A stretch of 64,000 bases of DNA from NCBI GenBank assembly GCA_013398055.1, contig VZRS01006709.1, forward strand, positions 336,213 through 400,212, written 5' to 3'. Positions 30,741 to 43,900 of this stretch are shown here, piece after piece (position 1 is the first letter of the stretch; each line of letters begins with the position of its first letter). The notes below the pieces were generated by a model. That model made no database searches. It was not told the origin of the DNA and was given only the letters and a program-made list of their open reading frames with translations. Source of the stretch: Ifrita kowaldi. Lineage: Eukaryota > Chordata > Aves > Passeriformes > Cinclosomatidae. The translations under genes and the position numbers were made by a program.

Positions 30741-33700
30741 TGTTGCTTTCTTCATATTTTCCCCCCTCCCTCCGTTTTTTGGAGGACGTGAGGCTATCTC
30801 TCCTATTACAAAACACGTTTTCTGTCCCTTCCTTTCCCCAGAAATCACTTAGCGTAGTTGAACAGATGGCCAACTTTCATGTGGGGTATTTTGTCTAAAC
30901 TTGCAGCTATTTACTCAGGGATAATCAGAGAGGACATTTCGCTCACTTAGCACCACGTGTTGTTGCTCTTATGCCTCCTCAGTATTAAGCACAAGAATTC
31001 ATGCCAGTGATACCCTTGTCCTCCGTAGGTGTCCTGAAGCAGGACCCAAAGGAAGGGTCGGAGCCGAGCGTGCTGCCCCACTCGCCGTAGTTACTTATCC
31101 CTGTCAGCCAAATGCCCCAGTCAGGATCTAGGCTCCTGGTGCAGTACAAACACGTATGAGCTGCATGATGCTTTTCCTGGAGACCTTGTGTTATGCCACC
31201 TAGTTTATCAGAAAACCTAGCAGTATCTATGGATACCCTTGGCTTTTTGCAACAGCGATGTATAGCTGCATTACTGTTCACTCATTTCTTTGAATTCTTT
31301 GGGGTCTTGTGAGAAATTGTTTTAAAAGAAGCATGGGAAAAGCAGTCAATTGCCTGTGGTTTGCTTTTGGGTTTTGTGGTTGATTGGGGTTTTTTCCCCC
31401 CTTTGTGTTGTGTTCCTCTCCAAACAGCCAAATTAACATAAAGCCGAGTAGGGTAAAACTTTCTAAATATACCTGCATTAATTTTGCTTAGTGCATCATG
31501 GCCAACACAGTGCTGCTCTAGACTTCAGTCATCAGCCTTCAGGGAGGATGTGTGTGATTCACCAGCAGCAGATATCCCTTTGGGCTACTAATCTTTACAA
31601 ACTAGCACTGCCCAATGCACCCTTCTCCTCTAGGTTGTTAGGGGTCACAGCTTACTCGGCTTCTGCTCAGCAGTGGCTGTAAACAAGTTTCAGGTACAGC
31701 AGGGGAGGTTTCCCTTGTTATGCCAAGATAGAGACAAACACTTCTTTTGACCTTCTTTTTCTCTTTCACTGGATTTCTATAATGCTGTTACACTATGCAA
31801 GCATTTTAAGCATCTCCTGCTAAAACTAACCATCTCTGGCACTAAAACATTAAAACCTCTGGCAAACTTACTGGTGACAGCTGGGCTCTCTGAAGTGTTT
31901 GGGGGGTTTTTTGTTTGTTTTTGTGGCTGACAGAAAACAGGAAGACAGTGACAAGTGGGACAATTTGTGATAGGAAAGATCTGCCAAGGATACACAGATT
32001 TTCTCACTGTGTACCTCAGAGTTCTCTAGCATCCCATCCCATTCATGTAAGGAGAGCTTTCTTTGTCCTGTTGTGCAGTTTTCCCGTGGAGCAGGGTGCT
32101 GAGGGAGTAGTGAAAGGAGCTGGGACCCAGAGGGCGGTTTTTTTTGAGTAATCCAACCGAGTCAACTTCTAAACTAGGCAGAGATTTTTGGGAAGATGGT
32201 CTTCTTTCTCTGTAGAGGTGAGCTAGAATAACAGAAAAATCCATGCAGGTAAATAGCACCTAAAGTTTAGGTATCTAACTGTGGTTGATTCCCACTTCTG
32301 GTGGTGTGATTGTGTCTGCCATGGTGAGTGTTTCACCTGAAAATCTTAAGGGTAGCAAATGAAGATTGAGGTTCATCAGGGCAGAATTCAGATCATGCCA
32401 GCTCCTAAGGCTTTGCTAAAACTCCAGAAGGCTAAGTCTCTACTAAGCCAAAATATGTCAGTGTTTAAACCAGAAATAATCCACTTTTCTGGCAAGTGCT
32501 TACTTCAGGTCTCCAAAGCACCAGTATGTTTTTATAGGTATGAAAGAGTACCGCCTTCATCCATAGCTGACATTACTAGTCAAAAGTTTCCTGTGTGGGC
32601 AAGAACTGAACATTCTTCTATCTTATGTAATAGAAATCCCATTCCTGCCAAGATGAGTGTATGTGGCAGGATAGTTCACATGTGTAGCTAATCCATGTAG
32701 TCTGTCTAATGGGAAAATGAAATACAGCACAATGCATCCCTGTAAATTTGACTCAGAATCAGATAATGTCACACTGGCAATGTAACATAGATTTTATCTA
32801 ATCTGTTACTTGAGGGTATTATCTGGTTTGAGGGGCATTTAGAGCTAGAACTGATACTTAGAAGAGAAAGAGCAGAAAGAGTGGTTAATGTACAATGTAG
32901 CAGGAGAGCAATTTTGCATTTCAAGACATGGGCTTTTATTCTCTCTGTTCAAGCATATTAGAGCTTGAATTAATTACTAGTCTACTCGTGTTGACTAACA
33001 GTACTTACTGAGGACAATATGAAGGCCTTCTGAGTTCGACGGGAAAGGAAGACTTTCCACAGTTTTCCTTTTTGCTAATACAGTTTTGCAGCCATACCTG
33101 TTGTCATTTGGTGTGTTTAGGGTGTGCAGTCTGAGAGGTCATGAAACAGTTTTGCTTTTAGTTACCTGCTTTCTTTAGTTGAATTATGTCAAGAATTGTA
33201 ATTGTCTCTGTTTTGTTCTTATCTATGAGGAGTTTTCATCCACTTACAGTCTTCCTTGCGAAGAAGAGTGGCTTGCAGACTGTCCTCAGTTTTAAGCTCT
33301 GACGCTAGCACAGAACTCCTTAGGAGGTGTTCAGCTTTTTGCTTAGTGCAGCTTTTTCTGACCATAGCTTCTTGCAACTTACTTTGCTTTTGGCTGTCAA
33401 AGTATATCATACGCACTTCAATCCTGGGTCTGAAAGCATGGGTAACTTTTCAGTGGGTTGAGAATCAGCTTTGTTAATTGGAAAGAAAGGGTATGAGAAA
33501 ATGTTTCATATGCTGTCATAACTTACCCAGAAACTCCAGAATTGCTATTGGAGAAGAAAGTTAGTTATTGGGAAAAAACAGATGGAGGAGGTTTGGCCTT
33601 CTCTGCACACTGGTAACACAGAAAACAAATCTTCATGTTTTCCATTGCTCAGGTGAAGTCTGGGCTCTGTTAAAAAAGTTTGGGGAGGTCTGTGTTGCTA

Positions 33701-36290
33701 TGGTTTCTTTCTCATTAAAATTATTTAGAACATTTACTCCCCCTCGCTACAAGTGGTCTTGAATAAACTGATTCTGTTTGGCTTGTGTGAAACCCAGAGG
33801 GATTATATCTTCCTTTAGCAGGGCACTCTGGACCATGATAAATACAAGGGATGGAAAACTGGAGAGAGTATTATAAATGGACAGAAGCTTACAGCTTTTC
33901 TCCAAGTTATATCACTGAACTGCTATGCCAACTGAGTGTGCAGACAGGCTCAACAAATCTGCCAGCAGGGCTTCCTCGGGCATTGCCAGCACACTGAAAA
34001 TACATCCAGCCTGGGCAGAGAAAGCTTATGCAGGAAAGCTGAGGCTGAGGTTGGGAATCAAGGTCTCCAGACTTGCCCGTCACAGAGGCACTGCTCCTGA
34101 CTTATGGTGCTGTTAGAGCAGGAGCACAAGGGCTTAGGCCCTTGAACCTGTGTCAGCCCAACCTTCTGCCTGCCCAGCCTTAGTGCTGGACTGCGTGACA
34201 TGGGGCTACTGCAGTGAGAGAAAGGAGTCAGCCCTGGAAAATTCTCTCTGTGGAAGCTGTGTGTTTGTCAGTAATGTGGGGTACCAGCACATCAGCTGCT
34301 CAGCCTCTTTGTCAAGTGTTTCCAGACATCTCGATTAATGTGAGTTTTCAAGTGGTTCTGCTTAGCAGAGAAGACTAGGGCGAGGTTGCTGGGCTTGAAA
34401 GGACAAAGTGTGAGAAGATGTGGAGTATTTCTAAAGAAAAAACCTTGATGTGTGCAAAGATGTGACAGTGCCGCGAACTCTGGCCTTGGGTTTTGTCAAC
34501 CACTCTCTAGTGGTAGGAAGAGCAAGGCTTCACAAGCATCTGGTGCCGAAACACCGAGAAGGAAGAGGGAAGGGCATCAAATGGATCTCAATCATCAGTT
34601 CAGTGAAGTGACCTTGCTGCAGACAGCAGCGTTGTTCTGAACACATCTGCACTAACAGAGCCCAGAGTAGAGAGCGGGCTCCGGTCATTGACATAGAAAA
34701 TAAGTATCTCCTGGTGGGTTTAATTTGGAATTAGATAAAATGCCGGAGTTTGGAGACTGCTTGATAGAATAAACAGCTCAAAGTTCAGATGAGATTAGTG
34801 TGGCTGAGCAGAGCCTTTGACTGTATCCTGGTAGCAGGCTTGGTTGCCAGAGGAGGAAATGGTTTTGATCATATTAGAGACCAAGCTGCAGGTGAGGGCT
34901 TGGTTGGGAGGATTAGAGCTCAGTCTGAGGCTTTAAATTGCTACTCAATATTCATAAAGAGATATCAGAAGACAGATCACTATTTTAACATGAATTGAAG
35001 ATGAGTTTGGGAAATGAAATGAAAGCTGTGATTTCTGGCAAAACCTGTCCACTTCTAGAGGTAAACTGTTGCTTAGAAGGAGTGACAACTTCTTTGGGTG
35101 TTTCCAGTCCAAAATATTTATGTGCTGCTGGTATGCTTGTACATTTTTCTGTGATGAAAACCTCTCTACCTGTGTGCAATGCCTGGATTCTCCAAACATT
35201 CCACACAATCTTCAGAGCAATTTTGAGAGTGAATCCTTTAAAAAGCATGCGAGTGTGTTCATGTTTTTTTGAATAAACGAGATTAGTCACCATTCAAACT
35301 TTTTTGAATTAACGCTACAAGTACTACTTGACTGCAGCCATGGGAATGCAAACAGAATGGTGAGAACATACCAGTACAGTTGTCCAGTAAATACTGCATG
35401 TGTATAGAAAGACATTCCCCGTGTGAAATAAATCCAGAAACTGTTTTGAACTTTGTGCAAATATTGATGGCTGGGGACGGCTGAGCAAAATTTTTATCTT
35501 TTGTGTAGATATGCCAAAGCCTGCTAAGCTGTGCCTGGATTTTAAAACTTTAATCTCTGGCAAAGCTTGTGAGCTAACTCTTAAATCTGAGTTTGTCTAT
35601 TTGTAATTGTGGGCTTCTCAGATTTCTGGGAAGGCAGTAACTGATAAAGGAGGGGGAAAAAAGGTTGAATGAAGCAGTTTGAAACAGCACTCATAAGTAA
35701 AAAAGAAAAAAAGATCCTATGCAGCTGATATTTCAGAATACTTCAGCACTCACTATTTGGGGCAGCTCATTTTTCATCTCCTCTACTGAATCAAAGCCAC
35801 TGAGTTTTCACAAAAACTTTTTGGGTGCTTGGTTTGTGAATGTCTAGCCACAAAAATCGCAAGAGAAGCTACTGAGCATCTTTGACAACACATTCTACTT
35901 CAGGCTCTTAAGTGGCAATTTGTTATTCTTAAAGTAAGGCGAGTTAAATGCAGAGCTGTGGAAAACTTTCTTCCAAGCATCTCTCCTCCCCTGCCTCCCC
36001 CCTTTCAATCTGTGTGTAAGCATCTGATAGCCCTTTGAGGCAGGTGGTTATAACCAAAAGCAAAACAGTGAAGAACAATTGTCTCAGAGTGTCAGGATCT
36101 GGAAATGCTATGAATTCTTACCAAATCAGTGTTTTGCTAACATTCCAAAAGTAACAAGAGTGAATGTGCCTTTAACAGTACTGATAGTTTATCGTGTTCC
36201 GTTATGATACAAGAAAACAAACCAAGTGTCAGTATTTTGTATGAGTCATTCTGGTTGTGCAAAGAGCTGCTCCAATGTGCTTGAGGTGTT
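30741..36290. other. Non-coding stretch between the two CpG islands
   Basis: No exon with supporting homology or repeat family is recognised. Open frames (the longest about 110 codons, at 32359) do not resemble known proteins. Confidence 0.5.
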
Positions 36291-36299
36291 TGAGTTAAC

Positions 36300-36750
36300 C
36301 CTCAGTTGCTCCCTCATGTACACGGAGCCCTGGGTTCGGCGGGGGAGGGGGTTTTGTTGCAGGTCTAGAAAATCTACAGCGGCAGGCTTTTATCGGGAGA
36401 GTTACGGTACCGGTGCCGGGGATGCGGCGGCGCAGCAGGGGCAGCACAGCCGTGAGAAGAGACGGATTGCGGTGCTTGCGTGCGGAGGCGGCTGTGAAAG
36501 CGCTGCTTTAGAAATAAAGAAAACAATCGAACTAACAGTGAAAGGGGGAGAGAGCCGCCGGTGACCCGCGGGGAAGGGAAGAGGGGCGGGAGGAGGGGTG
36601 CGGGTTTTGCTGCCGGTGCCCGCGGCGGCCGCGAGGGGGTGCGGCGGGAGCGCTACTGCCCGCGAAGCTCCGCAGCGGGACGGACCCGCAGCCCCCGCAC
36701 CTTCCCCTCGCGGCCCCTGTGCTGAGCCGTGCGGGAGGGATCCGCTGTCA
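36300..36750. promoter_or_regulatory. Second CpG island, unassigned promoter candidate
   Basis: About 450 bases, densest at 36400-36740, are rich in CGG/GCG words (GGATGCGGCGGCGCAGCAGG, CCCGCGGCGGCCGCGAGGGG) within AT-rich surroundings. Such an island normally marks a promoter. It is about 24.5 kb upstream of the NRG1 Ig exon. I cannot identify a first exon; frames here do not match any NRG1 N-terminus I know. Confidence 0.55.
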
Positions 36751-36965
36751 GGGTGTTCTGCAGTCCTCTGGCGTTGTGGGTGCTTCACCACTATCAGAGG
36801 ATGGCTCAAGTAGGGGTTGTTCAGGCTGTTGTGTTGTGCTGAGGGTCAGTGCATGTTGGGTAAACAGGTAGAGAAGATGTGAGGGAGACTTTGGTCCTGA
36901 AAAACACTCTGCTCTGATCTCATGCAATATGAACATGCAATCGTCTAGTGTGAGGTCACAGGGAT

Positions 36966-37236
36966 GCTTTTCTTCTCTTTTCGTTAATTCTCTCGCTTCT
37001 TTCTTTCCTACCACACTTCGTCTATCCCTCTCTTCTTCCCTTCCTTTGTCCTTTCTCTCCTTCCGTTCTTTCTTCCCATCCTCCTTTCCATCCATCGTGC
37101 TGTCCTTTTATGCATCCCTTTTTGTCCTTCTTCCATCCTTTTCTTTCTCCATCCTTTCTTTTCTCCATCTTTCTTTCTTCTCTGTTGTCCCTCTATCCTT
37201 TTCCTTCTTTTTTTCCCCTTCCTCCTGTCCATCCCA
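36966..37236 (+). repeat. Polypyrimidine tract of about 270 bases
   Basis: The plus strand is almost only C and T with few interruptions (blocks such as TTCTTTCTTTCC, CCTTCCTTTGTCC, CCATCCTTTTC). It has no exact unit. It lies just downstream of the second CpG island. Confidence 0.88.
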
Positions 37237-37938
37237 TCTGCTCTATTACTGTTAATGAAGAATAAAAAACAGTAAAGGGAAAATAAAACGAGATATTTCA
37301 CATGGGACTGATAGAGATCTTTAACATAACCTCCTGTCTGGAGTTACTGCTAGTTTTTCATTTATGCACAAGAATACTGCTTGTGTCTGGTTTTGCATTT
37401 CTGGTTGTGTAATCTTCTGTGGGAGCATTAGATTTGGGGAGAAATTGACCATGTTATGTAGTTTGTTCACTGCGGGCCATTTGAATCCTAGCTTTGACAA
37501 CCAAGTCCACAGGCTTCACAGGTCAGGGAAGAAGAGGGAGATGTTAATCCACTTGTGACAGTTCACTTGGGACCCTTTACCTTGTCTCTCTGTGCATCTC
37601 TTCCTCAGGTTTTATGAGGTGATGGTCCTTCCACCTCTGTAAGCAGGGGGAATCCAGGTCAGGGAGTTTGGGCTTGGCATTCAGGCATGGACTCAGGCTG
37701 AGCCTTGCTCAATGCCTTTCTCCTGCATTAACAACTTTCATTTCACCCTTGAGTCAACCACACGCCGGGTCCTATGGCTAGTGGTTAATCCCTTTGAAGA
37801 CAGCTACCGAAGCATGAATGCATACTTAAGGTGACTAAACAGAGTCCCTAGTAACATCCAGTTGCAGAGATGATAGATAGGGGTTGTTATCTCTGCCGTT
37901 ACTGCCAGAAGAGTTGAATTCTAAATCCAGTTCTGGGA

Positions 37939-37974
37939 TACTTGGTGTGTATGTGTGTGTGTATGTGTGTGAGC
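37939..37974 (+). repeat. GT microsatellite
   Basis: The text GGTGTGTATGTGTGTGTGTA followed by TGTGTGTGAG is an imperfect TG repeat. Confidence 0.85.
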
Positions 37975-40900
37975 ACATGCAGGTGTGATATGTTAGTGGG
38001 ATTTAGTGATGACTTGGTTGGCTTCTACTGTTGCAGACTATTCAGTTTTCCTTTGGGGCAGTCCACTGGACTTAGAAAAGAGAAAAAGGGGGCTGTTCTA
38101 TCAAGGCCATATTGCACCTGTAAATGAAACAACACTGAAAACTGCTGAGTTATTGTATTACGTTTGGAATGGGTGGCCCTGTTATTCTGTGAATATATTT
38201 TTGCATGTCCTCTTGAATTGTACCAAATAAACTGGTGATGTCTGTGTTATCATAGTCATTGAGTTCTAGCTGAAATCTCTTTCAAGCTGTCCTTCAAAAC
38301 GCCCTCTATGGAACAAGCTCCCATTGCCTAGGATCGTACAGTCTTTGCATGTCAAGGGTCACAACAGATCACAGTCTGATCACAGAAACCAGTCTCCTGA
38401 CTCTCAGTCTAACCTCTCTCTTCAAACCACCCTGGTTTCTAACACATGGCCATAACATATAGGTATCACAAACCTGTCACTTGCCCTTCTTTGTTTTTTA
38501 ATGTCAAAAACATTCCTTTCCCTTTGTGAAAACAGGTTTCCTAGAGGGCACTGTGCATTGTTGGTACGTCTGCTGCAGGGGAGATAGAAAGAGGAGGGGT
38601 CTTTTTAGGTAGCAGGCACATTGCTGTCCCGCTGGAACTATGCAGCCAGCCCTATGGCAGGAGCTGCTTCTACAGGGTGAATACGGGGATGAAGGGCATT
38701 GGAGAAGATGTCAGTTGTGCCATTGTGCCAGACCAGGTTCAGGGAGAGTCACTGGCAGGATTTGAGAGACCCTCAGAGACAAGGTTTTATTAGAAAGGTT
38801 TTCCACCAGGCTGCTTCCAAGGACAGCATGTACCTTTGCGAGAACGAAAGAGAAACGTCCCATGCAGAGCTTCCCCATTCCAATGGGAACAATACGACCT
38901 GTAAAAACTGATGTCCCAGGGCAGCCAGTGCCTTCTTCTTGTTTCTGCCCTCTGCTGTACTTCTGCAATGATCCATGCCAGCTTTAGAGCAGTGTCCTGA
39001 TCATCTCAAGAGAAGTTACATTAGGACAAGTTAGCTAAGCCTTTGAAAAACAAGCCTTAAAACATAGTAACTGCTAGTTGACACTGTTCTTGGAAAGAGT
39101 GGACTGGAAATGCAGAATTACAAACTGCCCTGTCAAGAGTGTGTTCTCTGTCAGGCTCTAGAGGATGAATGCAGCTGCCAGTGCACTTGTGGGGTTAGTT
39201 AAAAGGCAGTGCTTTTAAAAGTCAAGGCAGTTGTGCAGAGAAAGAACTTGCCTGGGCATGTGGAGGATTTCTGTCCCTCATAGCATCTGAGACGAGGATT
39301 GGCATAATTTTTGAAAGATGGGCTATCGTTCAGCCAAAAGCTATGGAATGAATGCAGAAATTACTGGGTGAGGGTTTTTTCTGTTACAAGCTTCTAGTCT
39401 GGCAGACATTCTGAGCAAGTTATTGCCAGACTTAGTGTTATAGATTCCAGCAGTCCTGGCCTAATCTTTTTCATCTTGGTACATTTTGATTTAAATGCAA
39501 CTTTTACTTAAGCATGTTGCTCATGGCATGTGAGAAGGTACTGCAGACGTACAAAAGGCTAAGTATAAATGCTGGATGATAAGATGGACTGTGCAAAAAA
39601 GAAACTGATTATCAACCAGACTGAAACTGATGTTAAGCACAGGTTTTGCTGGCTTTGTGAAGTGCAATTTCTGCACGGTCAGAAGTTGGAAAACTATTTC
39701 AGAGCAATAACAACAATCTGAAGTGAGACCAGGGAGGATTTTGAAACAAGGTCAGAGAGAGGGCTTTAAAATAGATAACTGTCCCGTTAACTCAGGTTCA
39801 TTCCTAGGTTATTTGCCATTGATGTGCCTTGGTTATTTTTCCCATGTGTGAGTGAGGATGTCTCTCATCCCACTCTGTCCTCACACTTACAGTGAAGACC
39901 ACCTCACCTTGGTGAGGAGCCTCTTTGCAGGGACCATCTTACTATCATCCTTCATCCTAGCTGCAAGGTCCCCCGGAGGTTCATGTTAGTTCCATAAATG
40001 CCCAGAACCCGTTGGTCTCAGCAGACATTGTTCCTGCTTCCATCCCCAAATTTGCCATCTTCTCTCATCCCTCCTCCAGCTCCCACCTGACTCTTAGAAG
40101 CTGATAACAATAATCAGGCCAGTTTCCAGGCCTGGAACAATCAAGTTTCCAGGCAGATTGCATGAGGGGAACTGATTCTTTGGCTACAGTACGAGTTGTA
40201 CCTAACAGCAGGATGAAGGCAGAGCTTGTTGTTAAGTGAATGTCATCTTCACTGCTGTCCACAAAAAAAGAGCAAGGGAGGGGATATAATTTCTAACAGC
40301 TGTTGAGAGAGAAGTAGCCTCATTTAGGCATTTTGTTTTAAAGGTATGGAATTAGTTGCTGCCAGTGGCATTACTTCCGCTTGAGAGGAGTTGTGAAGAC
40401 AGATTCCCAGGACACCAAAGATGGCTGAGGATTGCTTAGTCTCAGGGTGGATTTTTAAATGCTTCTCATGGTTCACTCTAGGCTTCCATGATTTTTCCTC
40501 AAGTTGACTTTGAATGCAAGTGCCATTAAAGCTGAAGTAAGCTGCTAGGTCTATATACCTCCTGTTCTGTCCAGGGTCTCCAGTTTGAGTTCTTAGTGTC
40601 TGTTTCCCTTCTAATTCCCAAAAGGTCAGACTTTTCTCCAGTGACAAGTTGTGCTAATTGATTGCCACCATGGTGAGCTTGCTTGAAGGTACCTCCATGG
40701 CACTGACAAGAGGGAAATAGCATGAAAATGAGATGAAATGGCAGGAGGACATGTAATGGGTAGGAGAGATGGTGTTCACTGCTCTGCCTGATGTTCCCTC
40801 TCAAATGCACAGGTGATTTTGCGACAGATGGTATCCTGTTGTTGACTTGCTCATCATGACTTTTTTTTCCCCATAAATCAGTGATGAAAGGTTTTCTTCC

Positions 40901-43900
40901 TCTGGGCGTTTGGGTCAAAATCACCAGCAGCAAGTTTTATCCAATCCCTCTTAGCCCTTACAGGCAGTTCTGGGAACACCCATGTCTGTGTATCACTCTG
41001 TTGTGTCCACAGCTAAGCCCTGAGAGGAGAATGATCTTCCAGCTTACTTACACACACATTGACCTTTAAGGAATGCATTGAAACTCCTTGAACATCACTG
41101 GGAGTATTTGCAGACTTAAGCTTAAGTGCTTTCCTAAGCACTCTGGTAAGTGGAACTAGCTGGTGTGGCTAGGTCTAGGTTTCCCTTTCTCTCACCCTAC
41201 ACAGATAAAAACATATTTTAAACTCTAAGCAGGCCATCCTAGGTGTCCTTTGGCAAGTCCAAAAGGGGCCAGGTAAAAATGCAGTTAAACACTCTGCAAA
41301 TTATTTAAACTGAGAATAACAAAAGTACTTCTGTCCTGCAAAAACTATTTTTGGAAGAAATTGATATAATGCATTGTATCATGTCTGCTGGCCTAGAGAT
41401 AAAAGGCAGAGAAAGAGAATTGAATCGAACGTCTAATGTTTGCTGTCGAGGTTAGTGGTTAACTCATCTGATGTGTGAAATCAGGTACCTGTATGTTTTG
41501 GTTTGGCATCTTTTTTATCTTACCCTCTTTATAACAGCAAAGTGATAGCTTTTACTCATTCTATTCTAAACTACTTAGCTTTCACAAAGAGAAGGCAAAC
41601 TCTTCTTTTTTTTTCCCCAGAGTCATGCTAGAGCAATATCAGTGTAAACATGTATGTGGACTTGTGCACACACATGCACTCCAGCCCATCACAACTGCAG
41701 CAAGAGGGGAGTAAATTTTGGGTGTTCAAGACCTCCTATAGTTATATTACATCACAGAATGTATCCCCTGGGGAAGTGTCAAGAAAAGAAAAGGCTTCCT
41801 TTCTAGGCCATTTTTAACTTACAATTCTGTAAAAATTGTGGAGGTCCTGGAGAGACCTCCTTGGGGAGTGGTCCTGTGAAATATGCCGACAGCTGGATGG
41901 CACAAATTTGGAAAACACTGCTGTCTTTAAAGAATAGAACTGAAAGCCACTGTGAGAAAGCAGTTTATTTTCCCAATAACCCTTTTAATTTTGTATTAGT
42001 GTTATAGAGAGGAACAAATGCATCTTCTTTTGATAATGTGGGGAAACAAGCTCTTCATGGAAAAGCAGAAATCTTACCATGGCTCAGCAAGGAAGTGTAG
42101 AAATGTCCAAAAGAATGAGTTCACTTTGATTTTTTATTTTTTTAAAAGCCGCAGTTGGTTAACAACTCCCTTAACAGATTAAAGAAATACCGAGCAGCCT
42201 CAGAATTGCCTTGTTTCATGGCGCATTCCATGATGTTTCTCACTCTCAATTTCATGGCAAAACACAGTTCATTTCAGATCAGTGCCAAAGACTCCAGGCA
42301 CAAATAAGAGCTGTAAATCACTTTGAAGTTGAGGGATAAGGAACAACTTGAGGCATTTAGAACTGAACTTAGTTTGTGAGGCTATTTCCATGCGGAAAAC
42401 CCTGGTGACTGCTGGCTATAAACCAGGGAGTAGATAAGATAAAAAGCGTAAGACAGGATTACCCTCACGGTGTGCACATCTTCTGGCCAGGGTACATGTC
42501 TGTCCAGTAAGACTGCTCAAGGGTTGTCCTCTCTGTTCCAATGGAAAGCCCCACCTCAGCAGACCCAGGTCCTGCCCAGAAGCCTGTCAAGGTTTCCATC
42601 CACCTTCAAGCCCCACCAGAGGAGCAAGAGGCAGCTTTTGAATCCGCATCACACCACAGAGGCTCCCAAGCATCTCACCTGGCCCAGTAGTATCTGCTTC
42701 CACTGCAGCTTGCTGACCTGTAGGGCTTTACTATGTCCAAGGGCATCACAGACAATGATTTCTGGTTACGTTTTTTTTTTTCTCCTGTCACCCATAATCA
42801 GCTGTAGCTGAATATGGGATACTAGGCTAGTCTAGCTTTTTACTGTCAGAATGGTCATTTTTATGTGCGCCGAAATATGCTTGAGGATGAAGAGTGGGCA
42901 TGTGGGCCTGCTTGACACGGGAAATTACTGGGTGTGGAGGGTTTTTCAAACAAGAGGGGAGGATATGCACTTGACCAGGAATTAATCTATCAGCTTTTCA
43001 AGGCACCTTCCTTAAGCAGTTGTCTGTTTCTCATGTTCTCAGTGCTCTGCTTCTGTCCTGTGTCTGCTATATCTCTTTCCCCCGAACCACCATGCGCATT
43101 TCTAACTCAGTTTTTGCCTGGAGCATGCTGTATATAATGTTTCTAGGTAGGAATGTGGGGGTGGAAAGACCACATGAGGTCATAAAGTTTTTGTGGAGCT
43201 GCAATTTGATCCAAAAAGTGAATTACCAGGTGCTTCTTCAGAGAGGGATTGAGGGGTTATATTTAAGTACGTCATTTAGTAAGGCCTTTTATTCCAGAAG
43301 GTAATCAATTCCATTTATTCTCTAAATGTGCATTTGTTTTACCATAGCATAATTCTAGGATGATCTTTAAATTGATCGGTAGATTGAATTTAACGAATTA
43401 AGAAATAAAAAAATAATAAGACAATGCTACATACCACTTTTCCTAAGAAATAGGAATTTACCAGACTACTGAGTAATAAAACTTTTAAAAGGCAATACAT
43501 TTCAGATACCTGTTTTCATAAATTTACCTCTACTTTGCAGAGAAGGGGAGGAGGAGGGGTACTACTCCAGTAATCAGCATGTGAACTCTCAGGGCCAGGG
43601 TGGATATAGCATCAGTCAGTAGGCTTTAATCAAGATGGGGTGGCAAAGAAGCTTTGTGGCACTCTGCAAATGCATATTCTGTGACTGAAATGGTTGTTGC
43701 CTCTCAGGGAGGCTTCTTGTAACAGAAGGTTCCTATGAGAGGGCGTTACACCCCTGTAAGGTGTAAGCAGGGGTGCGACTGGTCGTGACTTGGCTGGGAG
43801 GCTGCTGGATCTGCTGCCCAGCAGCCAGAGCTGCTGGAACACAGGTTATATTTTATTTCTGCTGTGTTTCTGAACAGAGCTATTGAGCACTTCTCCCCTA

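Noticed and set aside
30675..30791. ATG in strong context after the gap as an NRG1 start
   Set aside because: The 38-codon frame has no similarity to any NRG1 N-terminus known to me, and no convincing donor lies within it.
37008..37301. Minus-strand Lys/Arg/Glu-rich frame
   Set aside because: It is only the translation of the polypyrimidine tract's complement.
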